Shown one piece after another: positions 25,272 to 33,061 of a stretch of DNA of 58,698 bases. Numbering within the stretch: position 1 is the first letter of the stretch; each line of letters opens with the position of its first letter. Under the pieces are notes generated by a model, which saw nothing but the letters and a program-made list of their open reading frames with translations, was not told where the DNA came from and did not search any database. The translations under genes and the position numbers were made by a program. The stretch comes from a bacterium (lineage in GTDB: Bacteria; Patescibacteriota; Saccharimonadia; Saccharimonadales; UBA4665): positions 1-58,698 of the forward strand of contig JAJZJS010000005.1 in assembly GCA_021810025.1 (NCBI GenBank). The letters run 5' to 3'.

Positions 25272-27584
25272 TTAATATCCATTATTTATAGTTAGGTCAA
25301 GGATAAGAGGTGGGTCATTATAGAGTAGATTTAAATAACAATTGAAACGGGCGATACTTAAAAAATCTCTCCTACTTAAATCTGGTTGAAAATAATTTTC
25401 TAAGAGTTGAGCATCCTTTATATTAGTTAGTTTAAAGACAATTAAATTTCCAACATTGGCCAATATTCGTTGAGTTATTAATTCTGGTTGCTGTGAAGGT
25501 GATTGTTCAGCTAATGTAATACCTAGCCTATACTTCCGCGCTAAACTTAATAAATTTGCGACATATGATGTGTTTAGATTCTGGAATTCATCGAGGTATA
25601 GATAATGATAAACCCGCTTTGAAAGGTCGAGCTTAGCCTGCAATTGAGCCGCAAAAGCAATCTTGAAAGTAAGAACATTGGCGATTAAATCCGATCCCTC
25701 TTTACCTAATTCGGCTTGTGATAAATTGGCGATGATTGATTTTTTGTTCTTTATAATATCGTCAAAATCTAGATTAGACTGGGTTGTATCAAAAATTGCC
25801 TTTAAGGTCTTATTAAAAAGTAATTTACCTATTTTAGAGCTAACTCCACTGATCATTTTAACTCTCTGATAATCCCCTGCTTGTTCAAATTCTTCTAGCC
25901 AATACTGCTTCAACTTATTATCTTTAATTAGAGGAATAGTAGCTTGTCTAAATTTCTTATTATTTAAAAAGCTAAAGACTGTAAAAATATTGCTATTGGG
26001 AATATCCATTGCCGTTAAGATAGTATTGCGAAGTAAATATTCAATACGATGCCCAAGTTTTAAATTGCTATTAAAAAGTTCACCAAATAGACCTGTAATC
26101 GTATCCACTAAGATATTCTTCGCTTCATCATAGTTAGGGTCAGAACGTTTTAAATTAAGTTCTAAAATGTTAATCTTGAGCTGAGATAACGTTGAAGGCG
26201 CTAAATAGGTCAAATTCATTTTATCTTTAGGTTGAAGATTGTTAACAACATAATGGGCCAAGTCGCCATGAGGATCTATTAAAGTAATGGCACGTTTGTG
26301 TCGAAGATCTTGAAGAGCCATTTCAGCTATTAAGGTTGACTTACCGCTTCCTGTCGAACCGCATATATAGCTATGTTGAATTCGTTCTTCCTGGCTTAAA
26401 CCTACTTTAATATTTTTATTTTGATCTTTAGCCACTCCCAGTAGAACTTCATTTTGTCTTAAGGCTAACTGATTTTTCTGATTCGAGCTTAGTCTCAATT
26501 TAGAATTAACCTCAAAACTAAAAAACTTTCTGTAAACTGGAGTGTCTTGCATTGTAAAAAAATTAGCTAGCTCCGTACTTGATAGTATCGCTTTTGGCTC
26601 AAAAGGAATTGCGACTAAATTAGGAAAATAATTTAGATAAACCTTCGTTATTTTTTTCGATAATATCAATCGTTGCTTATAGGGCCCTCTAAAATTGGCT
26701 ATTGAATTCTTTAGCGTGGCAATTCTTAGCTTAAGCCGATAATTATACTCTGAACTAAGCGTAACGCGAATTGTGGTCGTAAACAGAGGACTATAAAGTT
26801 TATTTAAAATTAACTTCTCACGACTGGTAGAGATCTGAAGATTCGGATGCATTTGATATCTAGCATTCTTGTTTGATAAATTTATTAAGTTTTCAAACAA
26901 AAATAGCAATTGCTTGATTAAATATCCGCCTAAATACAGTATTTGATAAATTAAACTTAAAATCTTTCCCCACCAAGTTTGATAAGTAGCTAATAATTTA
27001 TAGCCCCTTAGGATCCTATTTCTTAAAATAATTTGTCGCCATCCCCAATTTGGTTTCATGAATATATTAAGGTTAAACTGCTCATTAACTTCAAGCTGCC
27101 GACAATTTAAGAATAGCTTTGTTGAGTCAAAATTAGAGCTCAAGTCCAGGGGATAGGCATAATGTTTTCTTAGAACTAGATTTGTTCTAAAAACTTTATT
27201 TCTGTGGGAAGGCCTTGGAATAAACTTAAAGTCTGTTTTTACAATAGTCAAAGCTTCGCTTTGAGATTGGATAATTTCTATTAAATCGGAACTTAGCTCA
27301 TCATGACATGCTAAGACGTAGCGAGATTTTTTATAATTTGCTTCTAAAATTAAACCTATTTGAGATTTAAATTTAAACTTTGATTGATCCTTAAGAGTTC
27401 GGTAGAGATCCTCAAATAGAGTTTTACTTTGGAATAAATTAAAATCGACACCTTGAGGAAACTGGAGTTCATAATAATTGAAATTTTTAATGAAACGGCG
27501 TTTGTACTCAAACCACGCCACTACTCCAAGTATTAGGAGAAATAAACTTACGCTCAAAATAGAGACAATTAAATAATATTTCAT
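25272..27584 (-). CDS. VirD4/TraG-type secretion ATPase, 770 aa
   Basis: This is a hexameric membrane ATPase of the type IV coupling protein or HerA-related class, which moves DNA or proteins through a membrane channel. It has one N-terminal helix (about 5-25), a large N-terminal domain, Walker A (YICGSTGSGKSTLIAEM, about residue 415), the sequence TLIDPHGDLAHYV after it, and Walker B (HYLYLDEFQNL, about 660). The Gln-rich ATP-binding motif TLAEQSPSQQPEL follows. No other type IV secretion gene (VirB4, VirB6, pilin) is in the window, so the partner channel may lie elsewhere or use type IV pilus parts. Confidence 0.85.
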   Translation of the reverse strand: MKYYLIVSILSVSLFLLILGVVAWFEYKRRFIKNFNYYELQFPQGVDFNLFQSKTLFEDLYRTLKDQSKFKFKSQIGLILEANYKKSRYVLACHDELSSDLIEIIQSQSEALTIVKTDFKFIPRPSHRNKVFRTNLVLRKHYAYPLDLSSNFDSTKLFLNCRQLEVNEQFNLNIFMKPNWGWRQIILRNRILRGYKLLATYQTWWGKILSLIYQILYLGGYLIKQLLFLFENLINLSNKNARYQMHPNLQISTSREKLILNKLYSPLFTTTIRVTLSSEYNYRLKLRIATLKNSIANFRGPYKQRLILSKKITKVYLNYFPNLVAIPFEPKAILSSTELANFFTMQDTPVYRKFFSFEVNSKLRLSSNQKNQLALRQNEVLLGVAKDQNKNIKVGLSQEERIQHSYICGSTGSGKSTLIAEMALQDLRHKRAITLIDPHGDLAHYVVNNLQPKDKMNLTYLAPSTLSQLKINILELNLKRSDPNYDEAKNILVDTITGLFGELFNSNLKLGHRIEYLLRNTILTAMDIPNSNIFTVFSFLNNKKFRQATIPLIKDNKLKQYWLEEFEQAGDYQRVKMISGVSSKIGKLLFNKTLKAIFDTTQSNLDFDDIIKNKKSIIANLSQAELGKEGSDLIANVLTFKIAFAAQLQAKLDLSKRVYHYLYLDEFQNLNTSYVANLLSLARKYRLGITLAEQSPSQQPELITQRILANVGNLIVFKLTNIKDAQLLENYFQPDLSRRDFLSIARFNCYLNLLYNDPPLILDLTINNGY

Positions 27585-27626
27585 TTAACCCCAGCTCAAT
27601 GGCTATTGTTAGCTTAACAGATTAAA

Positions 27627-28643
27627 CTAAGTTGAGCTAGTTGGAGATAAATAATACTGAAGTTGGCCTTCTCCTTTAACACCTAAGATAGTATTAGCTT
27701 CCATTTGACCATTATTGGTGGTCGGATCAATTTGGGCGGAATCGCCATAAATAAAGGTTGGATGAGGTCCTCCACTAACTACAATTTCAACATGTCCTCC
27801 GTTATAATTAAAGTATCCTACATCGCCAGGTTGGGGGATATAGTTCGAAGAATATTGGATCGTAAAACCCTGATTCTGAATCTGATTGGCAATATTTTCG
27901 TCCCATCCCGCATAATTCCCATTGCTAAAGGGGAAATTAGATATCTTATAGATATAACTTACAAAATCTGCACACCACTCTTCATATGGTGCCCCGCCAG
28001 TATAGAGCGTCAAAAGCTGCTCGTGCGGTGGTGTTTCGGTCTGCCAAATCATCCATTGTTTAATAGCATTGCAAGCTACGATTTGGCCTTGAGAGCCACT
28101 ACAAGTATAGTTACTATAATTCAAATAACTCTTCCAGTTTTTTGATGGTTGTCCTAAGTTCTTACAGCTCGCTAAAATTAAAAGTTGACCATCTCCAGCG
28201 CTTGGGGCACTTAAACATGATTGTGAGGCAGGATTATAATAACCGGTTGTATCTTTAAGCCAGACCTGAGATGGAGATTGATCGCATTTCACTAAATCAA
28301 TTTTTGAAACATTTTGAGCGTCCAGGCAAAGATTTTGATGTTTAATCTGAGTCAAATTAAGGTTCCACTGTTGAGCAGCTGTACCATTGCAGCGCCAAAT
28401 ATCTACCTGACTATTGGAAATTTGACTATTATGATAATCATCGAGACAATAACCGTTCCAACCAGACTTAATGTCGTTAACCAGTTTTATAGATTGTGAT
28501 GAACCTTTATTTTGAAGTAATAGGACAACCCCAAAAACTAGGACTACTAGCATTAGCATAGATTTAAATCCAATTCGCTTTTTACGTTTTTTAGTATTAA
28601 CAGTGCGAGCTAATCTTTGGGAGTGAGGTTCTCTAATTTGCAT
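27627..28643 (-). CDS. Secreted ricin-lectin plus CHAP cell-wall hydrolase, 338 aa
   Basis: A basic N-terminus and a membrane helix (about 26-45) export or tether the protein. A ricin-type beta-trefoil lectin domain follows (about 55-200), with repeated W-containing blocks: NGYCLDDYH, DIWRCNGTAAQQW and CLDAQNVSK. The C-terminal CHAP domain carries the catalytic Cys in YEEWCADFVSYIY and His in NGGHVEIVV, with GDVGYF between them. CHAP enzymes cleave peptidoglycan amide bonds or cross-links. A glycan-binding wall hydrolase suits a host-attached bacterium, an inference. It has ten cysteines, possibly disulfides. Confidence 0.88.
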   Translation of the reverse strand: MQIREPHSQRLARTVNTKKRKKRIGFKSMLMLVVLVFGVVLLLQNKGSSQSIKLVNDIKSGWNGYCLDDYHNSQISNSQVDIWRCNGTAAQQWNLNLTQIKHQNLCLDAQNVSKIDLVKCDQSPSQVWLKDTTGYYNPASQSCLSAPSAGDGQLLILASCKNLGQPSKNWKSYLNYSNYTCSGSQGQIVACNAIKQWMIWQTETPPHEQLLTLYTGGAPYEEWCADFVSYIYKISNFPFSNGNYAGWDENIANQIQNQGFTIQYSSNYIPQPGDVGYFNYNGGHVEIVVSGGPHPTFIYGDSAQIDPTTNNGQMEANTILGVKGEGQLQYYLSPTSST

Positions 28644-28692
28644 TTGTTTATTTTTGGCTTAAAGTACTTTTTAGTATACAACAACTTAGATC

Positions 28693-29523
28693 TTAAGCCA
28701 ACTTACTTTTAGTGTATAAATAACTTAAAAGGTACTCTATAAAAACAATCGAAATTATCATAAAGCTAACTGGATAAGGTTGGTAAAAGGCTACAAATAA
28801 ACCAATCCAGGTTGCACTTACTGATATAACTACGGCTACAACTAAAGCTGATAGGGGAGTTTTGGTAACTCTCTGTGCAATAGCAGCTGGGGTCACCAAA
28901 AGCGCAAAAATTAGTAAGACTCCGACTACTTGAATAGCGATTGAGGTAGTAATTGCCAAAAGGAGCATAAAAACTATCCCAATTAAGGCAACTCTTAAAC
29001 CCTTTGCTTCGGCAACATCCTCATCTAAAGAAGCAAAAAGTAATTTTCTAAAAATAATTAAAATTATGGCAACGACTACGATCGCCGCTATCAATGTTAT
29101 AAAGGTGGCGCTTTTAGAAATACCCAGAATTTCTCCAAATAATAGGGAGTAGGTTTCATTAGCATATCCCTTGTAGAGACTTATAAACAAGACTCCCAAT
29201 CCTAGCATAAAGGCAAGTACTGTACCGGTTTGAACATCTCTATTATTAGCTTTTTTCCCTAAGACTCCCATTGTTAATCCCCCAATACCTGTGAAGGCCA
29301 ATAAACCAAATAAGGGATTTAAACCAAACAAAACAGCTCCGGCCGCTCCGGCAAAACCGGCGTGAGACAAGGCATGAGCTGCAAAAGAGAGTTTTCTTAT
29401 CACGACAAAGTAACCAACAATACCAGCCACAATGGCAATTACGGTACCAGCAAAGAAAGCATTTCGCATAAAACCAAACTGCCACATATTATAAAGATCT
29501 TGAACTAAGTTAAAACTAAACAT
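28693..29523 (-). CDS. Zn/Mn ABC importer permease
   Basis: This is the membrane part of a metal ABC importer (ZnuB/MntB/PsaC-like). It has about eight hydrophobic segments, and the block KLSFAAHALSHAGFAGAAGA contains the family's conserved His/Gly-rich loop that contacts the ATPase. The start at 29523 (MFSFNLVQDLYNMW) is preferred because it overlaps the ATPase stop; a longer frame back to 29550 lacks support. It is the last gene of the importer operon. The metal is not settled by the permease. Confidence 0.9.
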   Translation of the reverse strand: MFSFNLVQDLYNMWQFGFMRNAFFAGTVIAIVAGIVGYFVVIRKLSFAAHALSHAGFAGAAGAVLFGLNPLFGLLAFTGIGGLTMGVLGKKANNRDVQTGTVLAFMLGLGVLFISLYKGYANETYSLLFGEILGISKSATFITLIAAIVVVAIILIIFRKLLFASLDEDVAEAKGLRVALIGIVFMLLLAITTSIAIQVVGVLLIFALLVTPAAIAQRVTKTPLSALVVAVVISVSATWIGLFVAFYQPYPVSFMIISIVFIEYLLSYLYTKSKLA

Positions 29524-30301
29524 GATGATCGTCCCCGCCGATTCCAACAATAATTCTCCGGCCCCTAGAATCTTTTAAAACTTCAATTTGCGAATTATAG
29601 AGCCTTGATAATGTTTTAGCGTTTAAAACTTGGTCCATGTCTCCACTCACAAAATGTTTATTGGCAATATAAACTACGCGGTCCACATAGGAAGAAAGCG
29701 GATTTAAATCATGGGCAATCAAAAGAACACTAATTGACTTTTTATGGGCTAGATTAGTAATTAAACCCACTAGTTCAGCTTCTCTTTTAAGGTCTAAATT
29801 GGCCAGTGGCTCATCTAGTAAAAGGATTTGGGGGTCACCAATTAAGGCCTGAGCCAAAAAGATCCGCTGGAGCTCTCCTCCTGATAATTGGCCAATGCTT
29901 TTTCGACTTAAGTCAGTTGCATCGACCAGCTCTAAAACCTCGTCAACTCGAGAGTTAACTTCTTTATCTCGCAAACTAAAGCCCCATTTATTGCCGTTAA
30001 AACCAAGCTTAATTAATTCCCGGGCTAAAAGGGAACCTTGGGCCGAAATATCTTTCCGTTGCGGGACATAACCAATCATGGATCGAGCCTCTTTAGGATT
30101 CTTGCCTAAGATTGTTAGCTCTCCATTTACAAGAGGTATTAAGCCGATTAGAGCCCTAAACAAAGTCGATTTACCAGCTCCATTTGGCCCTAATATAGCC
30201 GTAAATTCACCCTTTTCGACCTTAAAACTAGCATCCTCCCAAATTATGTTATTACCATACTGAACTTTCAGGTTAATAGCATTAATAATAGTTTGGTTCA
30301 T
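29516..30301 (-). CDS. Zn/Mn ABC importer ATPase
   Basis: A ZnuC/MntA-like ATPase that powers metal uptake. It has Walker A (LGPNGAGKSTLFRAL), Q-loop (GYVPQRKDI), signature (QLSGGELQRIFLAQAL), Walker B (ILLLDEPLANLD) and switch His (LIAHDL). All motifs needed for ATP hydrolysis are intact. Its ATG overlaps the stop of the binding-protein gene by four bases (ATGA), so the genes are translationally coupled. The permease follows with a short overlap. Confidence 0.93.
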   Translation of the reverse strand: MNQTIINAINLKVQYGNNIIWEDASFKVEKGEFTAILGPNGAGKSTLFRALIGLIPLVNGELTILGKNPKEARSMIGYVPQRKDISAQGSLLARELIKLGFNGNKWGFSLRDKEVNSRVDEVLELVDATDLSRKSIGQLSGGELQRIFLAQALIGDPQILLLDEPLANLDLKREAELVGLITNLAHKKSISVLLIAHDLNPLSSYVDRVVYIANKHFVSGDMDQVLNAKTLSRLYNSQIEVLKDSRGRRIIVGIGGDDHHV

Positions 30302-31206
30302 TTTTTTAAAGAAAGGCCTTGTTCAATATTAGTTACTTCAATTTTCATCCAATTTTCAAAACTTAGGTTTGGTGGCTGAATTGTTTCGCTTATTCCTACA
30401 ACCGGGATCTTGTCTTTTAAGGCTATTGACCTAATCATGGAAGTTAAGGGTGTAACAGTCTGTACATTGTAAACCAATAACTTAACTTGATGCTGATTTA
30501 ATTGATTTTCAAATTCAACGACACTAGGAGCAGGAGGATCATTGCCTTCAGCTACAGCCGTAATAAAAGCCGGAGGAGAAATTAAATCTAGCCCCATAGC
30601 ATGAGCCATATAAACAAATATACTTTCAGTAGCAGCTACTTTTTCGTTTGGATAATGACTTTTAATAAATTTAATTATATTTAAATAAGATTGCATTTTT
30701 GAGTTTAATAGATTTAAATTATGTTCAAAGTAACTTTTGGAACTTGGATCAATCTTAATAAGAAGACTCGTAACCTTAAGATCGACTCGATTCACATAAC
30801 TTGGATTATACCAAAAATGAGGATTTGCGCCAGTTGGTTGATTCAAGAAATGCGCAATATTTAATACTTGTCGATCCGAACTTGGTGAAGCCGAAACTAA
30901 CTGGGAGGCCCAACTATCGTATCCTTCGCCATTAACAACTACCAATTGGGCCTTGGATATAGCAATTGCATCTGCGGAATTACTCTCGTATTCGTGAGGA
31001 TCAATATTGGGATTACTAATAACCGATGTTACATTAACTCGATTCCCTCCAATTTGATTAATTAAACTACCCCAGAAGTTTTCAGCGGCAACCACCCTTA
31101 TCTGGTTATCTGGATTATTAGGTTTTAATTTAACGACCGCAAACCAACCGAGTAAAACGAGGAGCAGAATAACCAATAACGCTAATATTTTTTTGGATAT
31201 TTTCAT
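30298..31206 (-). CDS. Zn/Mn ABC importer solute-binding protein, 302 aa
   Basis: A cluster A-I binding protein (ZnuA/PsaA-like). The N-terminal helix (MKISKKILALLVILLLVLLG) anchors it; no lipobox is evident. Metal ligands can be placed: His in NIDPHEYES, His in NPHFWYNP, Glu in AATESIFVYM (where zinc-type proteins usually have His) and an acidic residue in GISETIQPP. A His-His-Glu-acid set is closer to manganese-type proteins, so Mn uptake is quite possible. The start at 31206 was chosen because a -10 box (TATAAC) ends six bases before it; an in-frame ATG at 31224 lies upstream of that box. Confidence 0.85.
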   Translation of the reverse strand: MKISKKILALLVILLLVLLGWFAVVKLKPNNPDNQIRVVAAENFWGSLINQIGGNRVNVTSVISNPNIDPHEYESNSADAIAISKAQLVVVNGEGYDSWASQLVSASPSSDRQVLNIAHFLNQPTGANPHFWYNPSYVNRVDLKVTSLLIKIDPSSKSYFEHNLNLLNSKMQSYLNIIKFIKSHYPNEKVAATESIFVYMAHAMGLDLISPPAFITAVAEGNDPPAPSVVEFENQLNQHQVKLLVYNVQTVTPLTSMIRSIALKDKIPVVGISETIQPPNLSFENWMKIEVTNIEQGLSLKK

Positions 31207-31212
31207 ATAAGA

Positions 31213-31292
31213 GTTATACCTCAATACTAATTCTATTGCAACAATGTCGCAATAGCTTAATTTATTGCAATAGGGCAGGGAGGCTATATAAT
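31213..31292. promoter_or_regulatory. Divergent promoters with two TTGCAA palindromes
   Basis: Leftward: -10 TATAAC (complement of 31213-31218) and -35 TTGCAA (complement of 31236-31241), spaced 17. Rightward: -35 TTGCAA (31265-31270) and -10 TATAAT (31287-31292), spaced 16. The left -35 lies in a near-perfect 23-bp palindrome (31233-31255; arms CTATTGC and GCAATAG, inner ACA and TGT). The right -35 lies in a perfect 10-bp palindrome TATTGCAATA (31263-31272). The arrangement suggests a repressor, perhaps metal-sensing, acting on both promoters. Confidence 0.7.
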
Positions 31293-31298
31293 TAGAAC

Positions 31299-31715
31299 GT
31301 GCCTAAACGCAAATTAAACAAGAGGCTTACACTAGAGTTTCCAGAATGGGTTCCTTTTATCTACGGAACAGCATGTGCTTTTTTAATACCATGGACAATT
31401 TTCTTAGGTTTTGTACTGCCTCGCCAGTACATATCCCACAACTGGGACGTGGCATGGGTTGGATTTGATATATTAGAGCTGATTTTATTCGCTCTGACCG
31501 CTGTTTTAGCCATCAATAAGTCGATTTGGTCCGGATTAAGTTCCGCTATGCTGTTTATTGTCTTGCTTGTTGATGCTTGGTTTGATGTCCTTACGGCCCG
31601 CCCTGGTTTATCTGAAAGCAGATCAATCCTAGAAGCTCTGATAGTTGAGCTTCCATTAGCCCTAATATCGTTAACATTATCTATTCAAGTCTTTCGAAAG
31701 ATTCAACGTCAGTAA
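31299..31715 (+). CDS. Four-helix membrane protein, 138 aa
   Basis: A basic start (PKRKLNKR) is followed by EWVPFIYGTACAFLIPWTIF and three more hydrophobic segments, with WVGFDILELILFALTAVLA and LLVDAWFDVLTARPG between them. The VDAWFDV motif resembles a small conserved membrane family I have seen in Actinobacteria, of unknown function. The GTG start at 31299 is supported by a -10 box ending six bases earlier, so the message would be leaderless. It is divergent from the metal importer and shares its palindromic control region, which hints at a link to metal stress. Confidence 0.7.
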   Translation: MPKRKLNKRLTLEFPEWVPFIYGTACAFLIPWTIFLGFVLPRQYISHNWDVAWVGFDILELILFALTAVLAINKSIWSGLSSAMLFIVLLVDAWFDVLTARPGLSESRSILEALIVELPLALISLTLSIQVFRKIQRQ

Positions 31716-31800
31716 CAGATTTAATATTAATTAAATTTAGTTGACATAATTATACTTGTATGGTTTTATTTTTATAGATAGTGTTCAGGATTGGGTAACT

Positions 31801-32487
31801 ATGAACAAATCGAAAGTAATATTATTTGAAGCTAATCCAGGTGTCACAAAAACACTATCTCTAGCTCTCTCCAAATATTACGAATTAGCCATATTCTCGA
31901 ATTTAAAAGATGGGTTAAGACGAATTGGACAAGACCCACCAACGATTATCATTATTGATCTCAATATCTCCGACCTAGACGGAGAAACAGTCTGTCACGA
32001 AGTCCTTAAAATCGGCGTCAAGGCGCCGATTTTAATTATTGGTCAAGATCAGTCTATATCGACTAAACTTAAATATTTTAAATTAGGAGTTGAAGAATAC
32101 TTAGCTAAGCCTTTTAGTGTTGGTGAATTAATAGCTCGGCTTAACATTATTCAAAACAGATTAAAACCTTCATTTCATACAATTGCTTCCATGTCCAACT
32201 TTCCCTTAATTTTGAATAAAGATAATTTAAGCGTCAAGCGAGATGGTGGAACTGAGATATTCCTTCGCCGCAAGGAATATGCAATCCTAGAGTATTTAAT
32301 AGATAACGTTGGTCAAATTGTAAGTCGTCAAAACTTAACTCAACATGCCTGGAAAGATAGTTTTCAGCCCTGGTCAAATTCAGTCGATGTACACATCAAA
32401 TATTTAAGAGATAAGGTTGATAGACCATTCTCAAAAAGTCTTATCACGACCATTCATGGTCAAGGTTATCGTTTAGAATTAAGTTAA
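31801..32487 (+). CDS. OmpR-family response regulator, atypical receiver, 228 aa
   Basis: An N-terminal receiver (about 4-115) is joined to a winged-helix DNA-binding domain (about 130-228, ending TTIHGQGYRLELS). Phospho-acceptor Asp53 (IIIIDLNISD) and Lys103 (LAKPF) are present. However, the usual acidic pair is reduced to one Glu (FEANP), and the conserved Thr/Ser after the fourth strand is Gly (LIIGQD), so phospho-switching may be weak or absent. The 31801 ATG is chosen over an upstream TTG at 31756. No histidine kinase gene is adjacent. A TTGACA lies at 31741. Confidence 0.85.
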   Translation: MNKSKVILFEANPGVTKTLSLALSKYYELAIFSNLKDGLRRIGQDPPTIIIIDLNISDLDGETVCHEVLKIGVKAPILIIGQDQSISTKLKYFKLGVEEYLAKPFSVGELIARLNIIQNRLKPSFHTIASMSNFPLILNKDNLSVKRDGGTEIFLRRKEYAILEYLIDNVGQIVSRQNLTQHAWKDSFQPWSNSVDVHIKYLRDKVDRPFSKSLITTIHGQGYRLELS

Positions 32488-32577
32488 ATTGTATAAAATC
32501 AGAAAGTTTAGCCGACGGCATATCTAAGGACGTTTGGGCACGTTGATAATTTCAATCATAAATCTAAATAGAATACT

Positions 32578-32608
32578 ATTTACTTAACTTAAGTAAATGT
32601 TATATAAT
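32578..32608 (+). promoter_or_regulatory. MarR-operon promoter and operator
   Basis: A perfect 21-bp palindrome (arms ATTTACTTAA and TTAAGTAAAT around one C, 32578-32598) covers the -35 and spacer region. The -10 box TATAAT follows at 32603-32608. MarR-type dimers bind palindromes like this. The gene starts at 32617, only nine bases after the -10, so the leader is nearly absent. Autorepression is the likely use. Confidence 0.8.
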
Positions 32609-32616
32609 CGATCTCG

Positions 32617-33060
32617 ATGAAGAATTCAATCAAAGATATTGATGATGCGTTAAATGATCTATTTACTTATCTAAAAAGTAAATCGACCTGGAAAAAATTA
32701 TGTCTAAATATCGACCAAGAAATAAGTCGACCAGGCATGGCAATTTTACATGTAATTCTAAAGAATAAGGGATCAAAATTGAAGCTCAATGATCTCGCTA
32801 CACTTTTAGACATCGAAGCACCTTTTCTCAGCCGAAAAACAAAAGAACTTGAAGAATCGGGCTATATTCATCGCTTCTCTTCACCTCTTGACCGACGTGA
32901 AATATACTTCGAAGCAACTCAAAAAGCGATTGAGCTCGAGCAAACTTTTAGTCATCATAAACAAGACCTAATAATGAGAGCTCTAGCCGAATGGTCAGAA
33001 CAAGACAAACAGCAATTTAGTCAGTTATTAAAAAGATTTTTAATTAACCTGAGAGGATAA
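32617..33060 (+). CDS. MarR-family transcription regulator, 147 aa
   Basis: A winged-helix repressor: the DNA-binding part is [20 protein letters not shown] (about 50-70), followed by [20 protein letters not shown] (helix and wing with the conserved Asp-Arg-Arg). Flanking helices make the dimer. Family members bind palindromic operators and release them on binding a drug or oxidant. A perfect 21-bp palindrome overlaps its own promoter, and the next genes encode an MFS exporter and an ABC exporter, so it most likely controls this drug-efflux operon. The MFS start is one base from its stop. Confidence 0.92.
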   Translation: MKNSIKDIDDALNDLFTYLKSKSTWKKLCLNIDQEISRPGMAILHVILKNKGSKLKLNDLATLLDIEAPFLSRKTKELEESGYIHRFSSPLDRREIYFEATQKAIELEQTFSHHKQDLIMRALAEWSEQDKQQFSQLLKRFLINLRG

Positions 33061-33061
33061 T

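Noticed and set aside
31207..31224. Upstream ATG at 31224 for the metal-binding protein
   Set aside because: The -10 box TATAAC lies within that extension, so transcripts from this promoter would start at 31206.
31756..31800. Upstream TTG start for the response regulator
   Set aside because: The extra residues (YGFIFIDSVQDWV) do not belong to a receiver domain, and the ATG at 31801 begins it properly.
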